Shown here one piece after another: positions 52,109 to 60,437 of a stretch of 64,000 nucleotides of DNA. The position numbers and the translations under genes were made by a program. Below the pieces are notes generated by a model, which saw nothing but the letters and a program-made list of their open reading frames with translations, ran no database searches and was not told the origin of the DNA. Numbering within the stretch: the stretch's first letter is position 1; each line of letters opens with the position of its first letter. Source of the stretch: CATQHS01 sp963422655 (GTDB lineage: Bacteria > Actinomycetota > Acidimicrobiia > Acidimicrobiales > Aldehydirespiratoraceae); NCBI GenBank assembly GCA_963422655.1, contig OY730440.1, forward strand, positions 2,356,001-2,420,000, read 5' to 3'.

Positions 52109-53093
52109 ACATGGCCTGTACCGACTCGTAGGACTCGATGCAGCGGCCGGCGCCGAGCACCACCGTCTCCAGTGGGGCAGGCACCAGATGGGCATTGATC
52201 CCGGTGTTCTTGGAGATGCGAGTGTCTATGCCCCGCAACATGGCTCCTCCTCCGACGAGGTTGATGCCTTGTACGATGAGGTCTTGGGCCAGTTCGGGAG
52301 GAGCTTGGGCCAGACAGCTCACCACCGAGTCGACGATGGCGTTGACCGGCTCTTCGATGGCGACCCGCACTTCCTCGGGGGTGAGCACGATTGTCTTGGG
52401 CAGGCCCGAAGCCAGCTCCCGTCCCCGGATCTCGGCCCTGACCTCGTTTTCTGTATATGCCGCCGAGCCGACCAGCTTCTTGGCTTCCTCGGCCGTGCGC
52501 TCGCCGATCGCCATGCCGTAATCGCGTTTCACGTAGGTCTGGATGGCGGCGTCGAGGTCGAACGACCCGACCCTCACTGCCTCCAGCGCGACCATCCCGC
52601 CCATGCTCAGCAGGGCTGTCTCGGTCGTGCCCCCGCCGATGTCGGTGACCATCGACCCGATGGGCTCGTTTACGGGTATGTCGGCGCCGATGGCCGCCGC
52701 CATCGGCTGTTCGATGAGCTGGGCATCGGAGGCCCCCGCCCGCTTGGCCGCCTCGGTCACAGCTCGGCGCTCGACCGCAGTGATGGCCGAGGGTACGCAG
52801 ATCACCACCCGGGGACGGTTGAGGCGGCTCACCCCGACCCGCTGGAGCAGCAGACGGATCATGCGCTGGGTGATGTCGAAATCGGTGATGGCTCCCTTAC
52901 GCAGCGGGCGCACCGCGCCGACGTAACTGGGAGTCCGTCCGATCATGCGCCAGGCCTCATGGCCCACGGCCAAGACTTCTTGGGTCTTGGAGTTCACGGC
53001 AATGACAGAGGGCTCGTTGAGGACTATGCCTTCTCCTCGGGCGTAGACCAAAGTGTTGGCGGTACCCAGATCGATGGCCAGGTCCCGAGCCAG
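52089..53093 (-). CDS. mreB: MreB-family rod-shape actin homologue
   Basis: A 334-residue actin-fold ATPase forming membrane-associated filaments. Phosphate-1 is DLAIDLGTANTLVYARG, the MreB signature is GIVLNEPSVIAVNSKTQEVL, phosphate-2 is VTDIGGGTTETALLSMGG, and the adenosine motif is LVGGGAMLRGID. Family members begin MARDLAIDLG. In this frame that position is CTG 53093, 8 nt after GAGGAG, and no standard start gives a better end, so CTG initiation is likely. It lies 2 nt from the small membrane protein gene. Length and motifs are normal. Confidence 0.85.
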   Translation of the reverse strand: MARDLAIDLGTANTLVYARGEGIVLNEPSVIAVNSKTQEVLAVGHEAWRMIGRTPSYVGAVRPLRKGAITDFDITQRMIRLLLQRVGVSRLNRPRVVICVPSAITAVERRAVTEAAKRAGASDAQLIEQPMAAAIGADIPVNEPIGSMVTDIGGGTTETALLSMGGMVALEAVRVGSFDLDAAIQTYVKRDYGMAIGERTAEEAKKLVGSAAYTENEVRAEIRGRELASGLPKTIVLTPEEVRVAIEEPVNAIVDSVVSCLAQAPPELAQDLIVQGINLVGGGAMLRGIDTRISKNTGINAHLVPAPLETVVLGAGRCIESYESVQAMFMGVRP

Positions 53094-53095
53094 GG

Positions 53096-53359
53096 CTAGC
53101 TCTCCTCTTCGTACGGCGGAACCAGCTTGACGATTCCGCTGGGTTGGTCCACCGCCCTTCGGTTGGGGGGAGCGATGGCCTCCAATTGTTCGCGATAGTC
53201 GGGTTCGCGTTTCTTGGGGAAGTGGTGGACGGCCCACAGCAGGACCGACCCGATAGTGGCCCCGCCCAGTGCGGCCAGCAAGAAGATGACCGCAGTGCTC
53301 ATCGCCGAACCATGGGCGTGGTGGGCGTCGTCAGACTCATAGCGCTCATAGCGGCTCAC
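53096..53359 (-). CDS. Small single-helix membrane protein
   Basis: An 87-residue protein with one membrane helix (VIFLLAALGGATIGSVLLWA) and a cytoplasmic tail (HHFPKKREPDYREQLEAIAP). GTG 53359 overlaps the end of moaE; ATG 53302 is an alternative that still gives the helix. The function is unknown. Its position before mreB suggests an envelope role, which is only inference. Confidence 0.45.
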   Translation of the reverse strand: MSRYERYESDDAHHAHGSAMSTAVIFLLAALGGATIGSVLLWAVHHFPKKREPDYREQLEAIAPPNRRAVDQPSGIVKLVPPYEEES

Positions 53360-53846
53360 CGGCCCCGGTTACCTCGGTCAGGTGCTGGGGCTCCAGACCC
53401 CAACTCTCTCCGGTGGCCCACCGTTCTCGCTTCCAGATCGGCACGATGGCCTTGAGGGTATCGATTCCGTAACGGGTTGCTTCGAACGCAGCGTCGCGGT
53501 GGGGAGACGAGACGGCTACGACCACCGAGGCCTCACCCACGGCCACTTCGCCGATCCGGTGAAGCATGGCGATGCGGCCCAAGTCGGTCCATTTTGCACG
53601 CATCTCGCCGGCCGTGGCCTCCAAGCGGGGTGCTACCTGTTCCTCGTAGGCCTCATAGGTGAGCAAGTCCACTCCGGGCCGGCCCGGAGCATGATCACGG
53701 GCTCTGCCACTGAACACTACCACCGCCCCACAGCTCGGCCTCACCACCCAATGGCCGACCTCGGCTTCAGGGAGCGGATCGGCCGACAGGCCGAGCCAGG
53801 TATCGCCGATCGAAGGGGGGTGGAGCACTGTGTCATGGTACGGCAT
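53346..53846 (-). CDS. moaE: Molybdopterin synthase catalytic subunit MoaE
   Basis: A 166-residue protein with the MoaE core: CGAVVVFSGRARDHAPGRPG, LTYEAYEEQVAPRLE, and VVVAVSSPHRDAAFEATRYG then LKAIVPIWKRERWATGESW. It receives sulfur from MoaD to make the dithiolene of molybdopterin. Its start codon directly follows the permease stop (TGA ATG). No moaD is next to it, so the partner lies elsewhere. Confidence 0.9.
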   Translation of the reverse strand: MPYHDTVLHPPSIGDTWLGLSADPLPEAEVGHWVVRPSCGAVVVFSGRARDHAPGRPGVDLLTYEAYEEQVAPRLEATAGEMRAKWTDLGRIAMLHRIGEVAVGEASVVVAVSSPHRDAAFEATRYGIDTLKAIVPIWKRERWATGESWGLEPQHLTEVTGAGEPL

Positions 53847-55436
53847 TCAGAGGTGATCGGCCCGACGGATGACCAGGAACCACGAAAGCAGCAACGAGAG
53901 CAGGACCAAGGTAGTGGCCATGATCCCGGCTTCGGCCACGAAGGCGTCTTCGAAAGAGCCGAAGATTCGGGTAGCAAGGGTGGAGAAGCCCAGAGGGGAG
54001 ATGAGCAGGCTGATGGGCAACTCCTTCATCACCGACAGCAGTACCAGCCCGGCTCCGGCCAGAAGTCCCGGCCCCATCACCGGTAGGTCGATGGTGGCGA
54101 ACCGGCGGGCCGGACCCGCACCCAGCGTGCGAGCCGCGTCGTGCAGCCATGCCGGAACCGATCGTACCGCCACCACCGTGACGCCCATGGCCAGGGATCC
54201 GAAGCGAACCATGTAAGCGAACACCAGCAGGGCCATGGTGTTGCCGAACAGCTCGAAGGCCAAGTCCGACTTCAACGTCCAGAACAACATCGACAAGGCG
54301 ATGAGCAAACCGGGCAGGGCGAAGGTGCTGATGACGACGGCGTGAGCCCCAGCCCCGACTCGGGACCGGTACCGGCCCACCAGGTATGCGATGGGCAGCA
54401 CCGCGGTTACGGCCAAGACGGCGGTGACCGAGCTCACGCTCACGGTGTTCCACGCCGATTCGGCGACGGTGCCGACATCCACGGTCAGCGGCCGGCCTCC
54501 TCGGCTTCTCGACAACCCGTCGACAGACCAGTCCAGCACTGCCACCAGGGGTGCTCCAACTCCCAGAAGAGCAGCGGCGACCACGAAGCCCAGAGCCGGA
54601 GCCCGCAGTCGTCCGAGCCGGTATTCGACCGGGCGGCCGGCCCCGCCGGAGTCGAAGTCGATCCGGCGACGGGAGAACGACCGCTCGGTGACGACGACCG
54701 CAGCCGCGACCAGCAGAAGTATGAGGCCGAGGGCCAGGGCAACGGGGGGGTTGGCCAGGTGATTGGTGGCGATGGCCCTGGTCAGGGTGTCGTAGCGCAT
54801 GAGCTGCACGGCTCCGAAGTCGCTGACCGTGTAGAGAAAGACCAGCAGCGTGCCCGCCCCCACCGCGGTCGTCACTTGCGGGAGACAGATCCGCCGGAAG
54901 GCCTGCCAAGCGGTGTCGCCCAGCAACCGGGCGCTCTCCTCCAGAGCCCGGGGGAGGTGACGAAGGCGGGCTGCCACCGGCAGGTACACGTAGGGGTAGG
55001 TGAACAGGGTGAGCACCAGCCAGGCTCCGAAGAAGCCCCTGAGCTCGAAGGTTCGCTCCACTCCCAGGCCGGAGAGAGCATCGTTGGCCAGCCCGCCCGG
55101 GTTCAAGGTCCGGATGAAGGCCGCAGCCCCGATAAAGGTGGGTAACACCAGCGGGATGGGCAGTATCACCCGCCAGAACCGCCGCCATGGGAGGTCGGTC
55201 CGGGTGGTCAGCCAGGCCAGCGCCGTCCCCAGGGCCGATGCTGCCAGTGAGACCCCGGCGGCCAGGCGCAGGGTGCGGCCCAGCGGCTCCAGGGTGCGCC
55301 GGGAGAAGAGTAAGTCCAACGGGTCGGCGGCCCCGGTGAAGTTGTGCCACACCAGATAGGCCCCGGGGAAAGCGAAGCCGCAAGCCACGATCAGGCCGCT
55401 GACCCGAAGAAGCACAGGAGCCTTCCCGGGCTGCAT
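53847..55436 (-). CDS. Iron(III)-type ABC permease (FbpB-like, two-module)
   Basis: A 529-residue inner-membrane protein with two fused permease halves of six helices each. The EAA-type loops appear as ARLRHLPRALEESARLLGDT and AWLHDAARTLGAGPARRFAT. ILPIPLVLPTFIGAAAFIRT is typical of Fbp/Sfu iron permeases and ThiP. It should work with the ATPase at 55530, but no substrate-binding protein is in the window. ATG 55436 lies after a palindrome at 55453. Confidence 0.8.
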   Translation of the reverse strand: MQPGKAPVLLRVSGLIVACGFAFPGAYLVWHNFTGAADPLDLLFSRRTLEPLGRTLRLAAGVSLAASALGTALAWLTTRTDLPWRRFWRVILPIPLVLPTFIGAAAFIRTLNPGGLANDALSGLGVERTFELRGFFGAWLVLTLFTYPYVYLPVAARLRHLPRALEESARLLGDTAWQAFRRICLPQVTTAVGAGTLLVFLYTVSDFGAVQLMRYDTLTRAIATNHLANPPVALALGLILLLVAAAVVVTERSFSRRRIDFDSGGAGRPVEYRLGRLRAPALGFVVAAALLGVGAPLVAVLDWSVDGLSRSRGGRPLTVDVGTVAESAWNTVSVSSVTAVLAVTAVLPIAYLVGRYRSRVGAGAHAVVISTFALPGLLIALSMLFWTLKSDLAFELFGNTMALLVFAYMVRFGSLAMGVTVVAVRSVPAWLHDAARTLGAGPARRFATIDLPVMGPGLLAGAGLVLLSVMKELPISLLISPLGFSTLATRIFGSFEDAFVAEAGIMATTLVLLSLLLSWFLVIRRADHL

Positions 55437-55452
55437 GGCATCGGAGTATAGC

Positions 55453-55467
55453 TACGGTTCCACCGTA
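55453..55467. promoter_or_regulatory. Palindromic operator candidate upstream of the permease
   Basis: TACGGT-TCC-ACCGTA is a perfect inverted repeat 17 nt before the permease ATG, beside TATATA (forward 55466) and TATACT boxes. The DtxR-family protein encoded at 56626 is a plausible binder. Confidence 0.45.
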
Positions 55468-55529
55468 TATAAAGCAGGCCTAATAACTATCGGTGGCGCC
55501 GGTGAACCAGGTGGTCGGTAGACGAGCGA

Positions 55530-56567
55530 TCAGCCGCGGGCCGGGAAGGCCTGAGCCCGGGCGACCGAGAACTCGACCCCCACCCGCTGGCCCCGGCGCA
55601 GGGCCGGGTCCGGTCCGGTTCTGACTCTCATGGTCTGGCCGTCGAGAGCGACGAAGACCATGGTGTCGTGGCCGTAGAACTCGATGAGCTCGACGGTGCC
55701 GGTGTCTCCTGGAACCACGGCCAGATCTTCGGGACGAAGCAACACGTCGGCCGTCCCCCAGCCGATCCCTTCAACGGGCACGAGCCCGATGGGGGTGGCG
55801 GCCACTCCATCTCGTACCTCGCTCCGCAACAGGCAGGCCTCACCCACGAATGAAGCCACCCCGCGGGTGGCCGGGCGGGCGTACAGGCCATGGGGGGTGT
55901 CCACTTGGACGATGCACCTCTCGCTCATGACCGCGACCCGATCCCCCATCACGAAGGCTTCTTGCTGATCATGGGTGACGAGGATGGAGGTGATCGCCAG
56001 ATCCGTCAGCAGCCGGTGTACGTCGGTGCGGACCTCCATGCGCAGCGACGTGTCGAGGTTGGAGAAAGGCTCATCGAGAAGCAGCACTTGCGGGTGAGGG
56101 GCCAGAGCCCGAGCCAGGGCCACCCGTTGGCGCTCGCCGCCCGACAATGTGGCCGGCATGCGGTCTTGTAACCCGGCCAGCCCAACCATGGCCAGGGTCT
56201 CGGTTACGCGGTCGCCCCGGCGCCGGCTGCGATCCAATCCGTAGGCGACGTTGCCGGCCACCGTCATATGGTCGAACAGCGCCCAATCCTGGAAGACCAT
56301 GCCCACCCGGCGCCGTTCGGGTGGGATCCAGGTCTCGGGTCCGGTCACCTCGACGGCTCCCAGCCGGATCACACCCTGCTCGGGCCGCTCCAGACCGGCA
56401 ATGGCCCGTAACAGAGTGGTCTTGCCGCACCCGCTTGGTCCGAGAAGGGATAGCGACTCGCCGGGGAAGATCTCGAGTTCCACGTCGATCAGAACCGGCT
56501 CGGCTCCGTAGGAGTGATGGAGGCCTTCGATTAGGACCGGGACCGGGCCGTGACCCACTCGAGGCAT
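55530..56567 (-). CDS. Iron-type ABC transporter ATPase (FbpC-like)
   Basis: A roughly 345-residue ATPase: Walker A GPSGCGKTTLLRAIAGLE, the Q-loop in VFQDWALFDHMTVAGNVAYG, the signature LSGGERQRVALARALA, Walker B VLLLDEPFSNLD, and the H-loop ILVTHDQQEAF. A TOBE-type C-terminal domain (VLLRPEDLAVVPGDTG) follows. It drives the permease encoded downstream. ATG 56567 is used; the 36 codons upstream lie in the tail of the regulator gene and are not conserved. GTG codons just after are alternatives. Confidence 0.8.
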   Translation of the reverse strand: MPRVGHGPVPVLIEGLHHSYGAEPVLIDVELEIFPGESLSLLGPSGCGKTTLLRAIAGLERPEQGVIRLGAVEVTGPETWIPPERRRVGMVFQDWALFDHMTVAGNVAYGLDRSRRRGDRVTETLAMVGLAGLQDRMPATLSGGERQRVALARALAPHPQVLLLDEPFSNLDTSLRMEVRTDVHRLLTDLAITSILVTHDQQEAFVMGDRVAVMSERCIVQVDTPHGLYARPATRGVASFVGEACLLRSEVRDGVAATPIGLVPVEGIGWGTADVLLRPEDLAVVPGDTGTVELIEFYGHDTMVFVALDGQTMRVRTGPDPALRRGQRVGVEFSVARAQAFPARG

Positions 56568-56625
56568 GGACGGGGGGACACTGGCTTCAGGGCGGGCATC
56601 GGTGTTCGCAGGGAGCGCCCGCTGG

Positions 56626-57306
56626 CTACGACCCGCCGACACCGGAGACCAGGATCCGGGCCGCGGCGAAGGCACCGATCCCGGTGATGTTGTCCTGCAT
56701 GGAGACGGTGGTGGTGCCGTCGGGGGCGACCGAGATGACCATCCCCGACCGTCCCGGCATGACTCCGGCTGCTTCCAGGAAGTCGAGCTGGCCGAGCTGG
56801 AACTCGAGTTCCTCAGGGATGCGCTCCACTATGAAGGCGCCGCCTACCCCAACCTCCACCAGCGGTTGCACGTCTGCAGGTTGCATATAGTCGGTGCCGG
56901 GGATGGGATTGCCGTGGGGACAGGTGTTGGGGTCGCCGAGGGCCCGCATCATCGCGGCTTCGACCACGGGAGAGATGACGTGTTCCCAGCGTCCGGCCTC
57001 GTGGTGGGCGTCGGCCCAGCTCAGTTTCAACATGTCCGTGAGGAAGCGCTCAGCCAGCCGGTGGCGGCGTACGACAGTGGAAGCCAAGCGGCTGCCGTCG
57101 TCGGTGAGGGTGATGCACCGGTCGTCGACATCGACGAGCCCGGCTGTTTGCATGCGGCGGATCATCTCCGACACGGCCGGCCGTGAGACCTCGAGGCGCT
57201 CGGCGATGCGGGCCTGGATGACCTCCACACCGTCTTCGGCCAATTCGTAGACGGTTTCGCTGTACTCCTCGAATCCCGGGTGATACTCGGGAGAAACGTA
57301 CGCCAT
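56626..57306 (-). CDS. DtxR-family metal-dependent regulator
   Basis: A 226-residue regulator. The N-terminal winged helix is EYSETVYELAEDGVEVIQAR and LEVSRPAVSEMIRRMQTAGL, the dimerisation region is HRLAERFLTDMLKLSWADAH (with metal-ligand His/Cys/Glu), and CPHGNPIPGTDYM follows, then an SH3-like C-terminal part. DtxR proteins repress iron- or manganese-uptake genes when metal is plentiful, so it probably controls the ABC transporter downstream. TAACCT lies 6 nt before ATG 57306, so it is leaderless. Confidence 0.85.
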   Translation of the reverse strand: MAYVSPEYHPGFEEYSETVYELAEDGVEVIQARIAERLEVSRPAVSEMIRRMQTAGLVDVDDRCITLTDDGSRLASTVVRRHRLAERFLTDMLKLSWADAHHEAGRWEHVISPVVEAAMMRALGDPNTCPHGNPIPGTDYMQPADVQPLVEVGVGGAFIVERIPEELEFQLGQLDFLEAAGVMPGRSGMVISVAPDGTTTVSMQDNITGIGAFAAARILVSGVGGS

Positions 57307-57318
57307 CGGCTGAGGTTA
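57307..57318 (-). promoter_or_regulatory. Leaderless promoter of the DtxR gene
   Basis: On the minus strand TAACCT (forward 57313-57318) lies 6 nt before the ATG. Confidence 0.5.
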
Positions 57319-57354
57319 CCCTCTCGGTGCGTACGGGCAGGCTAGAAACCAACC

Positions 57355-58881
57355 GTGCCCCTTGCCCGCCCCAGCTCCGGTGATGCCATTGCCGGCGTAT
57401 CGGTGGCTCTGGTCGCCATTCCCCAGTCGCTGGCCTACGCCGAGTTGGCCGGCCTGCCTCCGCAGTACGGCCTGTTCGCTTCGGCCCTGCCTGCGCTGCT
57501 GGCCGCGGCCTTCGTGTCTTCGCCGTACCTGCAGACCGGTCCGGTTGTGCTGACGTCGTTGCTGACCTTCGGTGCCTTGTCGACGATGACCGAGCCCGGA
57601 TCCGGCGACTACATGGAGCGGGCGGCTCTGCTGGCGATTCTGGTGGGAGTCTTCCGGGTACTGCTGGGGCTGGCTCGGCTGGGCCGGGTGGCCTACCTGC
57701 TATCCGAACCGGTTCTCATGGGGTTCACGACCGGTGCCGCCGTGCTGATAGTGGCTGCGCAAGTCCCGAAGGTCTTCGATGTTGCCGATGACGGCGGGGG
57801 AGTGCTGGCTGACGCGATCGGAGCCCTGGCTCGACCTTCCGAATGGAACTGGTCGGCGATCGGCTTCGCGGCGGTGGCAACGGCGTTGATCCTGGTCGGG
57901 TCCAAGCTGCATCGGCTGTTCCCGGGCGTGTTGGTGGCGGTGGTAGCGGGAGTGGTGGCGAGTGCCGGGCTCGGCTATTCGGGGTCGGTCGTGGGCGAGC
58001 TGGGGGGCGGGTTCGTCTCATTGGGGATCGACTTCCGATGGTCGGCCGCGTCCGACTTGGTCATACCGGCCGCGGTCATCGCTCTGGTCGGGTTTGCCGA
58101 GTCGGCATCGATCGCCCGGACCTTCGCCCGGACCGACCGGATGGCCTGGGACCCCAACCGGGAGATGATCAGCCAGGGAGTGGCCAACCTGGCTGCCGGG
58201 GTGTCGGGGGCCTTTCCGGTGGGGGGCTCGTTCTCGCGCAGCTCCCTCAACCGGCTGGCCGGTGCCACCAGCGCTTGGTCGGGGGCCGTGACCGGCGCCT
58301 TCGTGCTGGTGGCCCTGCCGCTCATGTCTCTGATCGCCGATCTACCCCGGGCGATTCTGGGGGTGATCGTCATCGTGGCGGTTATGAGGCTGGTCGATGT
58401 AAAGGGCCTGTTCGAGATCGCGTCCCAGTCACCGGCCCAGGCCGTGGTCGGTGTCGGCACGCTGGCGGCCACGCTGGTGATGTCTCCCCGGGTGGAGCGA
58501 GGGGTGCTGATCGGGATCAGCTTGGCCGTGGCCGTGCACCTCTACCGGGAGCTGAGCGTCTCCGCAGTTGCCGACCGTGTGGGCGACACCCTGACCGTGT
58601 CTCCCCAAGGGGTGTTGTGGTTCGCCACCGTCCCTCAGATCGACCGGCTCATCCGGACCGAGCTGGCCGGCGAGCCCGATCTGACCGCCGTCGTCGTAGA
58701 TATGGGAGGGGTCGGGCGTCTCGACTACTCTGGAGCCGCTTCGCTGGGTCGGATCCTGGCCGAGTTGGTTTCGGACGGCGTCGAGGTGGTGATCGTCAAC
58801 GTTCCGCCCGGCGCAGCTCGGTCGGTACGGGTTCATCTGTCCGGCTACAACAGGCCTAACCCATCCACTGGCCGCCGTTGA
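57355..58881 (+). CDS. SulP/SLC26-type anion transporter with STAS domain
   Basis: A 508-residue membrane protein. The SulP signature is DAIAGVSVALVAIPQSLAYA, then GLPPQYGLFASALPALLAAA, followed by 10-12 helices (PVGGSFSRSSLNRLAGATSA) and a C-terminal STAS domain (VVVDMGGVGRLDYSGAASLG). It moves sulfate, bicarbonate or other anions. Family N-termini are usually longer by about 15 residues, and the start GTG 57355 follows directly from a divergent region. Sulfate transport would fit the sulfite released by xsc, but this is inference. It overlaps the convergent SDR gene by 26 nt. Confidence 0.85.
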   Translation: MPLARPSSGDAIAGVSVALVAIPQSLAYAELAGLPPQYGLFASALPALLAAAFVSSPYLQTGPVVLTSLLTFGALSTMTEPGSGDYMERAALLAILVGVFRVLLGLARLGRVAYLLSEPVLMGFTTGAAVLIVAAQVPKVFDVADDGGGVLADAIGALARPSEWNWSAIGFAAVATALILVGSKLHRLFPGVLVAVVAGVVASAGLGYSGSVVGELGGGFVSLGIDFRWSAASDLVIPAAVIALVGFAESASIARTFARTDRMAWDPNREMISQGVANLAAGVSGAFPVGGSFSRSSLNRLAGATSAWSGAVTGAFVLVALPLMSLIADLPRAILGVIVIVAVMRLVDVKGLFEIASQSPAQAVVGVGTLAATLVMSPRVERGVLIGISLAVAVHLYRELSVSAVADRVGDTLTVSPQGVLWFATVPQIDRLIRTELAGEPDLTAVVVDMGGVGRLDYSGAASLGRILAELVSDGVEVVIVNVPPGAARSVRVHLSGYNRPNPSTGRR

Positions 58882-59569
58882 CATCGATGGTGGCCCCGGT
58901 GATGTAGCCGGTGTGGGGGCTGCACAGGAAGTGGACGATACCGGCCAGGTCGGCCGGGTGGCCCGGCCCGGCGCCGGGCAACATTTCCAGGATCCGTTGC
59001 CGAAGGGCCGGATCCAGCGCCGCCCACATCGGGGTGTCGTGGGGACCGGGGGCGACCGCGTTCACCTGTATGTTGTCGCTGGCGTGTTCGCGGGCCAAGA
59101 ACCGACTGAGGGTGACCAGGCCCCCCTTGCTGGCGGCGTAGGCCGGCCCCGACAGGGCCGATCCCCCGAAACGGGCGTTGGACGAGGCGATGTTCACGAT
59201 CTTGCCACCTCCGGCCCTGCGCATGCCCGCGACGACCTCACGGGCACACAGGTAGGCGCCGGTGAGGTTGACTTCGAGGATGCGACGCCAAACGGTCGGG
59301 CCTTCCTGTTCGATCCCACCCGCGCCGGTCATCCCGGCGTTGTTCACCAGCACGGCAGGGTCGCCGCGAGTAGAGCGGATGGTGGCGAAGGTGTCCGCCA
59401 CCGCTTCCTCGTCGGCCACGTCACAGTCCAGCAGTTCTTTACCGCCGGTCCGGTCGCGGTCGGGATCCGAGTCGAGGCCGATGACAGTGTCGCCGCTGGC
59501 GTCGAAGCGGTGGCACAGAGCCGACCCGATGGCGCCGGCTGCTCCGGTGACGACGACTACCCGGCTCAC
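58856..59569 (-). CDS. SDR-family oxidoreductase
   Basis: A 237-residue NAD(P)-dependent dehydrogenase: VVVVTGAAGAIGSALCHRFD, LVNNAGMTGAGGI, NIASSNARFGGSALSGPAYA with Ser and the YAASK pattern, and the end GYITGATIDVNGGQW. The Asp after strand 2 (VIGLDSDP) points to NAD. GTG 59569 overlaps the sulfurtransferase stop (GTGA), so they are co-translated. The substrate is unknown. Confidence 0.85.
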   Translation of the reverse strand: MSRVVVVTGAAGAIGSALCHRFDASGDTVIGLDSDPDRDRTGGKELLDCDVADEEAVADTFATIRSTRGDPAVLVNNAGMTGAGGIEQEGPTVWRRILEVNLTGAYLCAREVVAGMRRAGGGKIVNIASSNARFGGSALSGPAYAASKGGLVTLSRFLAREHASDNIQVNAVAPGPHDTPMWAALDPALRQRILEMLPGAGPGHPADLAGIVHFLCSPHTGYITGATIDVNGGQWMG

Positions 59570-60390
59570 GGACCGTCGAGTGCCTGGGGCGTGTCGGGGT
59601 CGGTGATCCACTCGGTCCAGGACCCGTCGTACACGGCCACGTCGTCCTGACCGGCTATGGCGTAGGCCAGGGCCGTTCCGCACGCCCCCACCCCACCGCG
59701 GCAATAGGCGATAGTGGAGCGCCCGAGCGAACCGCCGGCCTCGGTGATGCGCCGGTGAGCTTCCTGCCGGTCGGCCCAGGTGCCGTCGGGGCCGGTGAGT
59801 TCTATGCCGGGCAAGGTGATGCTGCCGGGTATGGCGCCTCCGTCCTGAAGTCGGGCGGCTGCCATTCGTCCGTCGACGAGGTCGGTACCGGAGTCGATGG
59901 CGGCCATCACGTCACCCTTGGTGGCGTAGAGAGCTTTGTTGCGGCGAGGCGTGAACCGAGCCCGGGGGTGGGCGGATACGACCGCGTCGAGGGGGCGGCC
60001 CTCGGCCGTCCACTTGGTGAGACCGCCGTCGAGCACGGCCACGCCGGTATGGCCGTATACTCTCAGCGCCCACCACAACCGGGCCGCCACCGTCACGTGC
60101 TGATCGTCGTAGGCGACCACGAAGGTGTCGTCCCCGATACCCCGGACCGACATCGCCGCCGCGAACCGCTCGGGGCCGGCCAGCATCCACAGTTCGGGCT
60201 GGTCGGGGTCGGCGATATCGGTGTCCCAACGCACGTGAACGGCGCCGGGTATGTGGGCTGCGGAAAACTCGTCGTCCCCGTTGCGCCGGTCGAAGGGCCG
60301 AAGATACCAGCGGCAGTCGATGATCCGGATGCCCGGGTCGTCGAGGTGCCGGGCCAGCCACTCGGTTGATACGACTGGTGCAGTGTCCAT
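59566..60390 (-). CDS. Rhodanese-type sulfurtransferase
   Basis: A 274-residue protein with two rhodanese domains. The second carries the active-site loop YCRGGVGACGTALAYAIAG with the nucleophilic Cys; the first is structural (IIDCRWYLRPFDRRNGD, FSAAHIPGAVHVRWDTDI). It moves sulfane sulfur from thiosulfate or 3-mercaptopyruvate to an acceptor such as cyanide or a protein. The loop CRGGVGA differs from the standard CG(S/T)G(V/I)T of mercaptopyruvate enzymes, so the donor is uncertain. ATG 60390. Confidence 0.85.
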   Translation of the reverse strand: MDTAPVVSTEWLARHLDDPGIRIIDCRWYLRPFDRRNGDDEFSAAHIPGAVHVRWDTDIADPDQPELWMLAGPERFAAAMSVRGIGDDTFVVAYDDQHVTVAARLWWALRVYGHTGVAVLDGGLTKWTAEGRPLDAVVSAHPRARFTPRRNKALYATKGDVMAAIDSGTDLVDGRMAAARLQDGGAIPGSITLPGIELTGPDGTWADRQEAHRRITEAGGSLGRSTIAYCRGGVGACGTALAYAIAGQDDVAVYDGSWTEWITDPDTPQALDGP

Positions 60391-60437
60391 TGCGGCAGTT
60401 TCTCAGATCCGGTCGGTTATGGCCAGACCGGGCCGGG

